Source: Cytidiella melzeri (lineage: Eukaryota > Basidiomycota > Agaricomycetes > Polyporales > Irpicaceae). Taken from it: DNA of 64,000 bases. Each line of letters begins with the position of its first letter. The stretch's first letter is position 1. The stretch is taken from assembly GCA_022592445.1 (NCBI GenBank), contig JABYQR010000006.1, forward strand, positions 186,001 to 250,000. The letters run 5' to 3'. Shown here one piece after another: positions 1 to 12,032 of the stretch. The notes below the pieces were generated by a model that did no database searches, was not told the DNA's origin, and saw only the letters and a list, made by a program, of their open reading frames with translations. A program made the translations under genes and the position numbers.

Positions 1-2114
1 TGACTCCATTGGTCAGTCTGCGTTTCCGTTTATTTGGTAAAGCTAGCTCAGGCGAGTACCTGTCAGTATGTCCCAGCAGGCACAAAGTATCGCTTACACA
101 TATAAGCTCAAGATGCAGAGGCTGCAGCATCAGCGCATCCTTAGTTCCATCGCTCTTGACCACCTCTTCCCCAGAGTCATCGCTCATCTTCAACTGAAAC
201 ACAATGGTCTGTTCACATGCCGATGTGCCGCCATCTTCTACTCACATAATATGCTTCAGGCCACAGCTCAAAACGGCTACAGCGTGCAGAGGAAAAAGGA
301 CGTATACCAGTACCAAGTTGGCTTCGGCAACTCGTTCGCTTCGGAAGCTCTGTGAGCGTACTTTTCCAAATATGTAGGCGCAATGCTAACTCAAGTCGTT
401 CCATGTAGCCCTGGTGTTCTGCCGATTGGCCAGAATAGCCCCCAAAGGAACAAATATGACCTCTATAACGAAGGCGTACGTGAGGTTCCCATACATGCGC
501 TGAAAATCATCTAACGGTCACCATATCATAATGCATAGATCAATGGCACACCGTTCACTACTCCTAGAGAGCAAAACGAAAGAACGTGCGCACTTGAGTA
601 ACCAGCGAGTTTTGCTGGTGGATTAACTGCTATTTTCCATAGCTGGTTCTACCGCATCCGTCCCTCCGTGTCACACCTAGGTTTTCACACAACCGATCCG
701 CAGAACCCGAATGTAAAATCCCCGTTTAATATCTATCAACAAGAGACCATGTCTGATGAGCTTTCGCATAGTTGGAAGCGGAATTCTCTCTCAAGGATCC
801 CAAGCAACATGTAGTCCCCACTCAGATGACCTGGGACCCGATTGCTGTGCCTTCTGAGTCCTCGAAAGTCACCTTTATTGACGGCATAGTAACTATTCTA
901 GGAAACGGCGGACCCATGGCACGCGAGGGACTCGCCCTTCATTTATACAGCTGCAATACCTCCATGGGGAAGACAGCGTTTGTCAACAGCGACGGCGACT
1001 TCTTAGTTATCCCAGTGTTTGGTCGTCTGGACATTCAGACTGAGATGGGAAAGTAAGCCTGCTTGCAAACACTGTTCAACGGGCGCGCGACTAATGCGAG
1101 ATTTACAGAATGATGGTCTGCCCCGGCGAGATTGCTGTAGTCCAGCGTGGTATCAAATGGAAGGTCACCCTCCCAGACGGTCCAGCTCGTGGCTGTAGGT
1201 TTTTTGTGTTTTGTTACTGTGAAGCATTTGAAGACACCGTGCTATTTGTAGACATACAGGAGATATTTGGCTCTCACTATGAGCTCCCAGAGCTCGGACC
1301 CCTCGGTGCCAATGGTCTTGCGAATGTCCGTGATTTCGAGCATCCTATTGCTCACTTTGACATTGATCAGAGTGTATGGGAAGGTGAGCCAAAATTCCAC
1401 GCACCTTGTCAATAATGTTAATTGATTTTGCTCTCAGTCATCTACAAGTAAGGTAGCCCCTTGTCTGGTGAGATGACGTACCAAAGTGATTTCGACAGGC
1501 TGGGCGGTAAATACTTTACTTGCAAGCAAAATCACACACCCTTTGATGTCGTTGCATGGCATGGAAAGTGAGTATCATTTTATTCTGCTCTAGGAGCCTC
1601 CTTATGTTGCTTACTCAAATGCACTAGTTACGTGCCTTACAAATATGATCTGGATGCTTTCATCACGGTTGGATCTGTTTCCAAGGACCACGCGGATCCG
1701 TCCACCTTCACTGTCCTCACTGCCAAGTCTAAGACCACCGGTGTTCCACTTGCCGAATTTCTAGTAGCCAAGGAGCGCTGGGATGTCGCTACCGAAACGT
1801 TCCGTCCTCCTGTACGTTTTCAACAGTGAACATCGCATGTCATTTATAATTGAAGGCACTTTTTCGTAGTACTTTCACAGGAATACTGCCACCGAGATTA
1901 TAGGCATCGTGAAAGGAAGCTTCGGCGGAGGTCCTAATAGTGTTCAGGTCGGAGGTCTTAGCTACGTCAACGGGTTCTGCCCTCACGGTGGTACGCATCA
2001 AAGCTAATCATGATCTGTTCATGAGCTGAAGTATATATACCCAGTCGGCACGGACGTTTTCAAGGCTGCCACAGAAAGTGAGCTAGTTCCTACGAAAGTG
2101 CAAGAAGGCGCAGT

Positions 2115-2349
2115 TGTAACCCTGCTCACGCAGTTTACCCAATTTGTATGTAGATTACGTAATGTAGTTCGACACCGTCGTGGACAAGACGCGTGTCGAA
2201 CGACCTTTCTTCTCTACGCTCTACTTTACGAATCCCTTGTACTACGTACTCGCACCCGTTGTCGCGCATCTGGACAATACAGCGCGGTCCTGTTCCTTTT
2301 CTGAACGACCGCGCGCCCCAGTGAAGACGAGCCGCCAACTCGCCTTACA
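2115..2349 (+). repeat. left LTR of TRIM-like element
   Basis: This is the 5' copy of the 235-bp repeat, with TG...CA ends and a short terminal inverted repeat (TGTAA/TTACA). It is preceded by target duplication GCAGT and carries the stop codon (2302-2304) that would end the interrupted dioxygenase. Confidence 0.9.
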
Positions 2350-2513
2350 CTTTTTTTTGAACCTCCACCGCTCTGATCCCCGCTCTTGCTTCAACACTCT
2401 ATTCCATCGTGGCCGACCGACCGTCTTGAACCAAGGCCCGTGAGTCTGCACGAGCTACAAGTCCTGCTACCTCAGCAGATCCGGCGCCATCGCGGATATC
2501 TCGTCCTTCAGCA

Positions 2514-2906
2514 TTGAAAGACACTCCTCCACATCTGTCGACCGAGCCGCCTACCACGCGCTCGAGCCCTCTATCGCCCCTGCCAGAATCTTTGGTCGAC
2601 TTCAACTGCCGCCGCACGCCTGTGTCTCCAGGTTGGGTGGCTCACAATTCCTGTAACTGTCCCGGTGATCCAGCCAACGGGATTCCGCCTCGCCACGTCA
2701 CCTCGCCGACTTCGAGAATGGTTGGTGCAGTTCGCTTTGCGGAAGACGACCTGCCGCCTCTTTCTGGCATCTTGACTGATGACAACCTGAACGACCCGAT
2801 TGTTGCCACCATCCGCGAAGCTCCTGCATCATGGATCAATGGCAGCTCTCCAAAGATGACCTGGCTTGGTCAGCTTTACGACGATGAAGACCTATCTGAC
2901 GACTAG
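2514..2906 (+). CDS. small open frame inside the TRIM-like element
   Basis: This is a 130-codon frame in the internal region. The product is rich in Pro, Ser and Thr at the N-terminus and ends in an acidic tail (DDEDLSDD). No zinc knuckle, protease or other retroelement motif is visible. It may be a residue of a gag gene from the parent autonomous element, or chance. It is the only long plus-strand frame between the LTRs. Confidence 0.25.
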   Translation: MKDTPPHLSTEPPTTRSSPLSPLPESLVDFNCRRTPVSPGWVAHNSCNCPGDPANGIPPRHVTSPTSRMVGAVRFAEDDLPPLSGILTDDNLNDPIVATIREAPASWINGSSPKMTWLGQLYDDEDLSDD

Positions 2907-3153
2907 CTGCGCTCTGGAACCTCTCCGCTCTCGCTATTGCCTTCGCTATCAATGTTTTCCTTCCCTTCCTTCTTTTCTTTCTGGCCCACACTCGTTGCGA
3001 CGCTCGTTTGGCTTACTGTCTGTCATTTACCCCCGTGGCCTCGGCTCGCGTGTATGCCCTTCTGGGACTCTTTTCGTGCAACTCCTCGAGTTTTTTTTCA
3101 ACTTTGTTAATTGTTTTCGCTTGACCCCAGAAATGTTTTTGAACAGGGGAGAG

Positions 3154-3388
3154 TGTAACCCTGCTCACGCAGTTTACCCAATTTGTATGTAGATTACGTA
3201 ATGTAGTTCGACACCGTCGTGGACAAGACGCGTGTCGAACGACCTTTCTTCTCTACGCTCTACTTTACGAATCCCTTGTACTGCGTACTCGCACCCGTTG
3301 TCGCGCATCTGGACAATACAGCGCGGTCCTGTTCCTTTTCTGAACGACCGCGCGCCCCAGTGAAGACGAGCCGCCAACTCGCCTTACA
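3154..3388 (+). repeat. right LTR of TRIM-like element
   Basis: This is the 3' copy of the 235-bp repeat, one substitution from the left copy. It is preceded by a purine-rich tract and followed by target duplication GCAGT, after which the dioxygenase exon and its donor site resume. Confidence 0.9.
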
Positions 3389-3632
3389 GCAGTCCGTGAG
3401 TCCTATCTGTAAGATGATCGTCTGGCGCCCTTGTTCATGCCTTCTTTTGCCCTTAGTGATCGTCTTTGAGACCAGTATGATGTGTACCATTACCGAGCAC
3501 GCTATGAAGGCTAAGAAGGGCGAACATGATGTCGCGACATGGGATGGCCTTGCGCCAAACTTCTTGAAGCACATCGATGAGATCAATGCAGACCTCAGAG
3601 CGGCTAGGCTCCCACTCCTCGCGCAGGACTAG

Positions 3633-4701
3633 TTGCAGCAATATTGCCTGAGAGTTGCGCTGCTAAACAGATGTCGTTGTGTAGTGATCAATGAGAATCG
3701 TGGTGTCATTAATTGCCGTCGCGTAGGACGATATCTGCGAACCTGGATGTTCCGGTCCGCCCAGCGCCGACACCAACACATAACTCTGAGTCATAGGGAC
3801 CACCACTTACACTCGGGACGTGTTTCATTATGGACTATGAGAACGACAGAGGACAGTAAGGATTCGACGGTTGCATCGAACAGGGCAGCTCGTGAACCAT
3901 TCGCGCCATCCTGAAAACGTTAACGGGTCATGGTGAGAGAATATCAACGCTTCAAGTCGTTGTCGTCATCCTGACTGTCTCTTTGTTAGTGCACAAGGTG
4001 TGAAACGAATCGCTCAACTCAGACGGACTCTCCCGCGCTGGTCGGACACCTTTAAGCAGCTGGGGAAACTCTTTCCTACGCTCATCCGCGGTCCACAAAT
4101 CCAGGCTTTCTGTCTCTCTCAACTCGCCGCACTTGCGCAAATAGCAGAACTCATCCTGGCCATAACTTCTCTCAGACTCGGGTCTGCAGCTCGTCTATCA
4201 ACTGCCCACAGACTTCAGGTGAGCGAAGACTGTCAGCATGCTGCTTCTTGGACGTCGGCTAATCCTTCAATCGATGCATCCACAGCTCCGTTGCCTATCA
4301 GACTCGTATTGTCGCGCGCATAGCTGGGAACAACCGACCTTGTGCGGTTTAGGCATGCCAATCATCGGGGGTGCCGTGCTGGACGCAGCCGACTTGAACG
4401 AAAGTATATTCTGCGGAGCATGACAAAGCACATCCTGCGCCAAATGGTCTCCTACGCACTGGGAGAAGATCGCTGTTTCTGGCTTTTATCGCTCTCCTAG
4501 CATTCATCGGCCTGTGTTGTCGTCACTGGGCTGGCCGGGTCCGAGTTGCTCTGGCTAATATGTTGAAGACGACCTTTGCCGCCAGAAAGGTTGGCTTAAT
4601 CGGTATATGCGAGTGGCCAGCGTATAAGAACGGACTGTAGCATCGCCATACCCATAGCTCCTGGCTTCATCCAACCCTTGCACGTTTCACATCTATTCAC
4701 C
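3633..4701. other. intergenic region between the two dioxygenase copies
   Basis: About 1.07 kb separates the copies. It should hold the terminator of copy 1 and the promoter of copy 2. Open frames at 3633-3914 and 4000-4323 have no recognisable domain and no convincing splice context. No RNA gene was seen. Confidence 0.5.
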
Positions 4702-6857
4702 ATGGTGAGTCTGGACGTGGGTGTACCTTCATCTCACACTCACAGAATTCTTCCTAGGCCACGGCACAAAGCGGTTACAGCGTACAAAGGAAGAAGGATA
4801 CATATCAGTATCAAGTTGGCTTTGGCAACTCATTTGCTTCGGAAGCTCTGTGAGTGTGCTCTACAGATACCTCTTCGTGCAACGTGTATACAGATCATGC
4901 CATGTAGCCCTGGAGTTCTGCCCATAGGCCAGAATAATCCGCAAAAGAATAAATATGATCTATACAACGAAAGTGTACGTACAATTGATCATGAATGAGT
5001 ACTGGCCACTGGCTGAAAGTCACAATTCTGGATTTGTAGCTCAATGGGACTCCGTTCACTGTTCCAAGGGAGCAGAATGAGAGAACGTGTGTACTTGAGC
5101 CGCTCACCAGGGATTTCTCGGACTGATTGCCGTACAGCTGGCTTTACCGCATCCGCCCATCTGTATCACATCTGGGTTTCCATCCAACTGAGCCGCAGAA
5201 CCCGAATGTAAATCTCGGGTGTTGCAGCTACCGATAGAAAGTCTTGCTGACCAGCTTTGACCTAGTTAGAGGCAGAGTTCTCTCTGAAGGACCCGAAGCA
5301 ACACATCATCCCTACTCAGATAACTTGGGACCCGCTCGCCGTGCCTTCCGAAGCCTCGAAAGTGACTTTCATCGACGGCATAGCGACTATGCTAGGGAAC
5401 GGCGGACCTTTGGGGCGCGAGGGGCTTGCGATTCATCTTTACAGTTGCAACGCTTCTATGGAGAAGACTGCGTTCGTCAACAGCGACGGTGACTTTCTTA
5501 TTGTCCCTGTGTTTGGTCGTTTGGATATTCAGACTGAGATGGGAAAGTAAGTCTGCATGCAGATCCTGCTCAAGAGAGTCCTGTGACTGATGTGTGTCTA
5601 AAGGATGATGGTCGGCCCCGGAGAGATTGCTGTCGTTCAACGTGGTATAAAATGGAAGGTCGTTCTCCCTGACGGCTCAGCTCGTGGCTGTAAGAGTTTA
5701 TTTCACCTGGTCACCTTGATACATCGTGGCTGATGTTCTATTGTCTAGACATACAGGAAATATTCGGCTCTCATTACGAGCTCCCAGAGCTTGGACCGCT
5801 TGGTGCGAATGGCCTTGCCAATGTCCGCGATTTCGAACACCCGGTCGCCCACTTCGACATCGATCAGAGTTCGTGGGAAGGTGCGTCATCTGAAATAAAA
5901 GAATGTGTAGTCCGTGCTGACATTGCCTCCAGTTGTATACAAGTATGATAACATTGTTTCCAATCAAGTTCAACGCTAATCACCAGCATGTTAGGCTTGG
6001 CGGCAAGTACTTTACGTGCAAGCAAACCCACACACCCTTTGACGTAGTCGCGTGGCATGGAAAGTACGTGCACTGGTCCCTCTCCAGCCTTGCGATCACA
6101 ATGCTCATCGTACGCGCCGTGACGTAGTTACGTGCCGTACAAATACGATCTAGACGCTTTTATTGCGGTCGGATCGGTTTCCAAGGACCACATGGATCCG
6201 TCCATCTTCACCGTCCTAACTGCCAAGTCGAAGACTACAGGAGTCCCGCTCGCTGACTTTGCATTGTTCAAGGAGCGTTGGGACGTTGCTACGAACACTT
6301 TCCGTCCTCCCGTAAGTTTGCAACAGCCTTATGGACCTGTTGTATCTGACAGAGTCCGCTTTCTGTAGTACTTCCACAGGAACACTGCCACGGAGGTCCT
6401 AGGTCTCGTGAAGGGAGGCTACGGCGGCCGTTCTGATAGCTTCCAGGTTGGGTGTCTTAGCTACGAGAGCGGGTTCTGCCCTCATGGTGGTGAGCATTGC
6501 ATATAACTCTTGCCACGAGATGAAGACGTAAACTCACTCGTTTGTTCTAGTCGACGAAAATGTCTTCAATGCTGCCACCACAACTGAGCTAACTCCTATG
6601 AAAGTGCAGGAAGGCACGCTCAGTGAGTAATATATACGAAGCAACAATATGACATCGTCGCTCACGCCTGTTCATCTCTAGTGGTCATGTTCGAGTCCAG
6701 CATGATGTGTACTATCACCGACTACGCTCTGAAGACTAAGAAGGGCGAGCATGAGGTCGCGATGTGGGATGGTCTTGCGCCTAACTTCTTGAAACACGTC
6801 GACGAGATTAATGCGGATCTCAAAGCGGCTAACCTTCCACTTCTCGTGCAAAATTAG
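4702..6857 (+). CDS. hmgA: homogentisate 1,2-dioxygenase copy 2, intact
   Basis: This is the intact homogentisate 1,2-dioxygenase of tyrosine and phenylalanine breakdown. I read 14 exons. Exon 1 is only the ATG (4702-4704), followed by a 53-nt intron (4705-4757) and then GCC ACG GCA CAA. Later exons spell [42 protein letters not shown], the [20 protein letters not shown] core, [32 protein letters not shown] and CPHG. The two His and one Glu of the last two motifs correspond to the iron ligands known from the human enzyme. The final exon ends in LPLLVQN and a TAG at 6855-6857. All junctions are GT-AG and keep frame, and no premature stop was found. Its exon layout matches copy 1 intron for intron, so the pair arose by tandem duplication. 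With copy 1 broken, this gene probably supplies the activity. Confidence 0.93.
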
Positions 6858-7116
6858 TGTTTATTTTGTCCCTTGTAGCGATTCGGATGCATATACCAAT
6901 GAAGTCTGGTTCACATCCTTCGTTCTTCTCAGCCTTGCAGAAATAATGCATTGATTGACAATAACCTCGGTAAAGAGCGGTACAATTGGAAAACAGACAC
7001 GACGACAAACGAGTGTGGGATATGACTACATCAAGCTTGAGAGAACATATGAGGTAGCATGCATAGTAAATTGCTTTAGCGATCTTTCATAATAACGCGA
7101 AAAAAAATTGATCAGC

Positions 7117-8116
7117 TCAGCTGCCCTGTCTCGCTGCCCCTCCGCGGGTTTGGATGCGACTGTGTTGGAAAGTCTCATAATGATGTCTGATGTGTTGAGG
7201 AGAGGAAGCAGCGAAGAAGCAGCCAGGCATTTGGCATTGGTACCCTGCGAAACTCATGGCGGCTTTGGGCTTCAATGGAGAAGACTCTCTAGAGTTGGGA
7301 ACGCGGATCTTGCGGGGAGGAGACTTCTCGGGGGATGAGCCAACGAGTGTCAAGTCATCGTCGTCATCCTCGTGTTCGCCCTCGTCGTCGGACTCCAGGA
7401 TGGAGAAAAGATCGCTATCGCCTGTACTCTTGCGTGGCCGTGCCTTGCTGGAGCTGGGGAGGGCGGAAGCAGTCGGAGACTCTGTGGCCTTGCGTTTGCG
7501 AGAGCTGATATCAACCGTATTCGAAGCTGCCTTGTGCGGCGGTGGCAGACTTGTAGCCCTCTTCTTGGTCGACTTGTCAGGTGTCTTCGGCAAATTGACT
7601 GTGGCAGTCCGTTGCTTCGTGTTCGAGCGGAAGTCTGACTCGAGTGTGCTGACGTCTACCGACAAAATGGCATCGCCCATAATTTCGCGAGGACACACTC
7701 CCATGTCGTCGTTCTCTTGTCGAACATAGGGCGAAATTTGGCTGTTGCTATCCCTGAGACCCATCCCAAATTGAGCTCGCGGGGGCTCTTCTGGGTCCTG
7801 GAACGGAATTGTTACAGCGAGGGCCTCCTACGAGACATGTAAGTGACAGGCCGAGTTGATAGAATTGGTCACCTACCGCGGGTGTAGGCACCTTCCAGCC
7901 TTGCTTAGTGAAAATGTAGATGGGTGGTCGATCATCAGGATACTCCAGCTCCATTTCGGTTGGGTCGCCGTCGTCAGGAGCGGACTGTGTAACGTCAAGT
8001 GAGCCAAATGCCTCGGATACCATGTCATGAATGTCTGTGACGGTGCCTGCACAGTCTGTGTCCGGAACTGGAGTGGACGACTCAGTGGGGCGTGGAAGAC
8101 GAGAGGGGAGAATCAT
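7117..8116 (-). CDS. putative C2H2-like zinc-finger nuclear protein
   Basis: Two exons (8116-7877 and 7827-7117) flank a 49-nt intron, and the frame is kept across VPTPA/EALAV. The product is about 317 residues. The N-terminal part is acidic. The middle is rich in Ser/Pro with basic nuclear-localisation-like clusters (SRKRKATE) and an Asp/Glu run (DDEGEHEDDDDD). Near the C-terminus CQMPGC is followed by HIRHHYETFQH, resembling a C2H2 finger with irregular His spacing. This suggests a nuclear nucleic-acid-binding or chromatin protein, but I recognise no named family. The start at 8116 is the first ATG of the exon. The next gene starts 535 bp away on the other strand. Confidence 0.7.
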
Positions 8117-8651
8117 TACGACTGACGGAGAAATGCTGAAGGTAGCTTGTGGAAGAGAGCGGGAGAGCCAGAGTATTTATGCATGTGTCGCTGAGCCACA
8201 TTTGTCTTTCGTGGGCCATTGAGATACCGTCAACGCACAATGCCTGGATGATGGCCTTTCGACTGCATAAAGGCAGTGCACGGTCGTCCTTTTGGTCCAA
8301 TGCTGTTGTTGTTACCAGGGTCTATTGAGACCAAGTTAACTTGGTCCATGGCTACTGCCGCAGCCAAGTCCTGGTTCAAACTCTGAATCCGAGCTCGACG
8401 CGAAGTTGACGCGATGGGAACTGGCAGAATAATCTCACGTGACCGTGAATGGAACGTGGCCAGTCGCGTCGCGACCGCGTTTGGCTTAGGGGCGGTATAT
8501 GGGCGTTAAACGATTTTCCATTCCATGCCATGCCTCGACCTCACCATCCGACATATTAATATCCGCCTCACGCTCGCTGCACTCCTATCAACGTCTTCTC
8601 TCTCACTCTCCTTTCAACCACCACCACGCCGACATTTTCATTGGCAGTATC
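8117..8651. promoter_or_regulatory. divergent intergenic region
   Basis: A 535-bp spacer lies between the minus-strand zinc-finger gene and the plus-strand coiled-coil gene and must carry both promoters. GC-rich tracts and CACGTG near 8437 are visible. No coding signal was found apart from an upstream extension of the coiled-coil frame from 8499. Confidence 0.5.
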
Positions 8652-11600
8652 ATGCTCTCCTTTCTTCACCAACTGTTCGATCCTCCGGAGCACGACGACT
8701 CCGATTCTGACTCAAGCAGCACGATTGGCGAAGACGAGCTAACGCAAACAGTATCGCTCACTCCCTCTTCGATCTCGGACAATCAGTCCTCCTGCGATAC
8801 ACTTCAACACTATGGTTACCGTGCCATGATGCAGCTTGCTGAGGCAAGGGGCCAGATTACCAAGCTAGAGGAGTTGTGCGAAGAGCAGCAGCAGTTAAAC
8901 ACGAAGCTTCAGGTGAGCTATCACCACTGCTGCGCTCCCGTACCCCATTAGTTTGTGTTGTGCGGAGACATGAATAGGTGCTGTCGACAATTGGCCGCCT
9001 CGTCTGCGGTCGTCGTGCGACAGCCCTAGACATTTCGCAGCGTGGTGTATCTCGCCGTACCAAAAGCATTAAAACTATTCCCAATATGAATGCGTGTCAT
9101 TATAACAGCTGAAGCGCATCACAGGAGGATTGTGATATGTTCGATAGCTTCAGTGGCTCCCTCATCCGAGACTTGGAATCCTGTCTCGAGCATACTCGGA
9201 GCGAGTGCAAGAATTTATCCTGTCAGCTCGCCGCTACCGAAGCGGCTCTCTCGGAGCAGACCTCCAGAAACAAGGAGCTAGTCGCACTTGATATTGACAA
9301 GAAAGAGGAGTGTCGACGGCTCCTTGTTGTTCAGGAGAGCCTGCAACGAGAGTTCAGAGAAGTGAGATCGACGCTGGAGTCGATGAAGCACGAGCTGGAG
9401 AGTACGAAGGCTGCTCTGAGAAGCGAACAGCACAGGTCATCACAGTCATACGAAGAGTCTACGCGGTTGTCAGCGACGCTTCAAGCCCTTCAAGCGGAGA
9501 AGGATGAGCTTTCCGCTCTCGCGACGAGTCTAAGGATGCAGAACGACAACCTCTCTGCTTCCATGATCGCTTCCGACAACGATCATCGAGGAAAGGTCAA
9601 TGCGGCGCAAGGACAGGTTGACGAACTCCGCGCGCAGCTCACGGCAGTGGAGGACGCTCGACATGGCGTTGAGCATCAATTGGAGTCCGTCAAGCTCGCA
9701 CTCGAACAAGAGACGAAGGAACATCATTTTGTCTCTGAACAAGCCTGCCGCACTCAGGAGCGCTTAGAATCCGTGGCCCAAGCTCTGAACGATATGGAGG
9801 CCGCACTCAACGCTACGAAGGGGTCGTTGGAACAGGCGAATACAGCTCTTGCGGCGGAGAAGGAGCAAAACGCGGAGCTCCGTTCGTTCCTAGCCGCTGA
9901 GCAGTCGACGAACAAGCGTTTGGACGCGGAGCTGAAGGCCGCGTCTGCTGTGTTGCAAGCTGCCGAAGGAGAAGCGACTAGCTCTAAGCAGGAAGTCCAA
10001 AAACTTGTCGAATCTCTCGACGAACTCCGTACCTCGTCGAGGGTCGAGAAACAGCATCTAGAGACTCAGATTCGTTCTGTGTCAGACGCTCGGAAAATGC
10101 TAGAGGAGGAGTTAGGGGCAGAGCGTCAAGCTAAGGCAGATATCTCAGAGACTCTGGCTACTACGATTAAAAACCACGCACTGCAGAAGGACGCACTACA
10201 CTCCGAACTCGACGCAACTGTTGCGAGACTCCAAGACACCCGTGCGGCTGCTCAGGAGCTGACCAAAGCCAAGGATGACTTGGCCAGCTCCCTAGAGTCG
10301 CTTCAAGCGGAATTCTTGATCAAGCTCGCAGACCTTACAGCAGACGTCAACGCTAAGGCAGAAGCGTTGACTGTATCCGAGCGTACTGTGGCGGAGGAGC
10401 GAAGCTCTAAGAGGGCAGTGGACGCTTCATTGCAGGCACTGGAGGCGGATCTGGCGGTGAAGGTGGACGAGCTCAAGGCTAAATCGGACGCCTTACTCGC
10501 TGCTGAGCACGTGGTGGCCGAGGAGCGTAAAACGGCCAACAACAACAAGACATCGCTCGAGTCACTCGTTGCTCAGTTGAAGGCGAAACTTGACGATTCG
10601 ACGGTAGCTTTGAAAGCCAGCTCGGACGCTATATCTGCGTCAGAACTTTCTGTAGCGGAGGAGCGCAAAGCGAAGGACTCCGTAACTGCCTCTATGGATT
10701 CCCTTCGCGCCGAGCTCACAGCGAAAGTCGATGGACTGCTGGCTGACCTGAAATTGAAGACAGAGGCACTGCTCACGTCAGAGAGGGCGCTGGCAGAAGA
10801 ACGCAAGGCGAAAGATGGCCTTGCGTCCTCTTTGGAACAGATGCAGAAGGGCCATGTCGCACAGGTTGACGCGCTCAAGGCTGACATGGCCGCAAAGTCA
10901 CACGATCTTCTTGAAGCTGAGGCCAGCACCGACGTTGAGCGTAAAGCCAGGGAGGAGGCTGAAGGTACTCTGGCAACGTTCCGCGCTGAAACACAAGCGA
11001 GGCTTGATCAACTCGGAGCTGACTTGGAGGCTCGCTCGCAGGCTTTGGACGGGGAGCGCATGGCTAAAGACCGCGCATTGTCGTCTTTGGATGCACTGCA
11101 AGGGGAGCTCGCGAAGATAACAGAATCGACTCGAGAGGCCCATGAGACCGCACTGACGGAGGAGCGCAAGGGAAAGGATGAGATATCGTCATCCTTGGAG
11201 GACGCGCTCCGCCAAATTGTGGAGTTGAAGACTGGACTGGACGAGAAATCCCGTACCATTCGTTCTCTTGAGCTAAGTCTAAAGAAGGAACGGGATGCTA
11301 AAGAGGAAATGAGGATCACTTTAGAGACCATGCGTGCAGAGTGGGAAGAGTTAGCCGAAGCTCAGCAGCGGCATAAACGTGATCTTTCAGGTGAGTAATT
11401 GTCTCAACGACCTGTAGTTTATGCAGTGACATATATACATATGTTTAGGGTCTACAATCAACGACGAACGCAGTCATCATCCTCACGAGAGCCGTACGCC
11501 ATCGCACAAAGGTCTGTACGGTCTCCTTCGTCCACATACGGTAGACAGCGACGGCGAGTCAACCAGTTCAAGAAGCAATCACGAGCATCGTTCCGAGGAG

Positions 11601-12032
11601 GAGAAGAGGCGCCCCTCAGCGAAGAGACCCGGTAGGGTTCGCGAGCGTGTCACGTCTTTGATACGACGTACCAGTCACCACCAGCCTCCCACACATTCTA
11701 CAGGTTCTACAGGTGATGATCATCCAGCGCCGTCGCCGGAGATGCCCTCCATTGTCTTTCCCCGGACAGATTCTGACGCAGTCCCCACAAAACCTGAGTT
11801 GAAGGACAGACGTCGCGTATCGAGCTTGTTTCATAAGATTACTCATCCGGTGCGCTTTCTGCTGATCGCGAGTCTACCGGTGCTGATTATTCAGTAGCGT
11901 CGTATGTCAACATCATCTCTCGCGTCGCAAAAGTCAGACAATGACCAGTCTCTTCACGCAAGCGCCGCCAAGGACAACGCCCCTAGGACCTCTCGGGTAA
12001 GACACCCTAAACCAAGATTCGAAGTCGTATAA
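8652..12032 (+). CDS. large coiled-coil protein with ~50-residue internal repeats
   Basis: The proposed exons are 8652-8912, 9125-11390, 11449-about 11848 and about 11898-12032. The first exon is acidic (DSDSDSSST) and ends in a heptad-rich stretch. The long second exon encodes about 755 residues of nearly uninterrupted coiled coil. Its middle and end contain about six diverged units of about 50 residues sharing a core like AEERKAKD, spaced by Leu/Ala heptads. The tail is basic and Ser-rich (RRRVSSLFHK). The last intron is inferred from GTGCGC...TTCAGTAG (49 nt with a CTGAT branch point). Without it the protein would end at 11897 with a short hydrophobic tail. The join between 8912 and 9125 is in phase but the 212-nt gap could hold another small exon. 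It resembles myosin-tail, golgin or spindle-pole coiled coils in general character only; no orthologue is recognised. Confidence 0.75.

Larger units (their letters stand above)
2115..3388 (+). mobile_element. TRIM-like non-autonomous LTR retrotransposon
   Basis: Two 235-bp direct repeats (2115-2349 and 3154-3388) begin TGTAAC and end TTACA, and they differ at a single position (A or G near 2250/3289). They flank an 804-bp internal region with no recognisable protease, RT or integrase. The element is bordered by a perfect 5-bp target duplication, GCAGT, at 2110-2114 and 3389-3393. A purine run (GGGGAGAG) just before the right repeat is a plausible polypurine tract, which gives plus-strand polarity. 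No clear tRNA primer site starting TGG follows the left repeat. The near-identity of the repeats implies a recent insertion. Confidence 0.9.
204..3632 (+). pseudogene. hmgA: homogentisate 1,2-dioxygenase copy 1, broken by an LTR element
   Basis: This gene would encode the Fe(II) enzyme that opens the homogentisate ring to maleylacetoacetate in cytosolic tyrosine/phenylalanine catabolism. The N-terminal [15 protein letters not shown] block, PGVLPIGQN, the [12 protein letters not shown] core, the FDVVAWHGN stretch and both metal-ligand motifs (HRNTATE and CPHG) are present in order across about 14 short exons. The likely start is an ATG at 204-206 that forms the whole first exon, followed by a 53-nt intron (207-259); an in-frame ATG at 251 is the alternative. 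All splice sites up to 2114 look usable. At 2115 a 1,274-bp LTR element interrupts the codons for EGAV, 4 nt upstream of an exon donor, and the remaining exon resumes near 3457 and ends at 3632. Read-through into the LTR would replace roughly the last 75 residues with an unrelated tail ending at 2304. The neighbour at 4702 is an intact paralogue. Confidence 0.9.

Noticed and set aside
10303..11331. Long minus-strand frames under the coiled-coil gene
   Set aside because: They are Ser/Ala-rich mirror translations of Glu/Lys/Leu heptads and lack splice or start context, so they are shadows of the real gene.
11849..11897. Hydrophobic C-terminal anchor (FLLIASLPVLII) of the coiled-coil protein
   Set aside because: The stretch fits a 49-nt intron with branch point and CAGTAG end, and the following exon continues in frame with the polar character of the protein. 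Kept only as an alternative.
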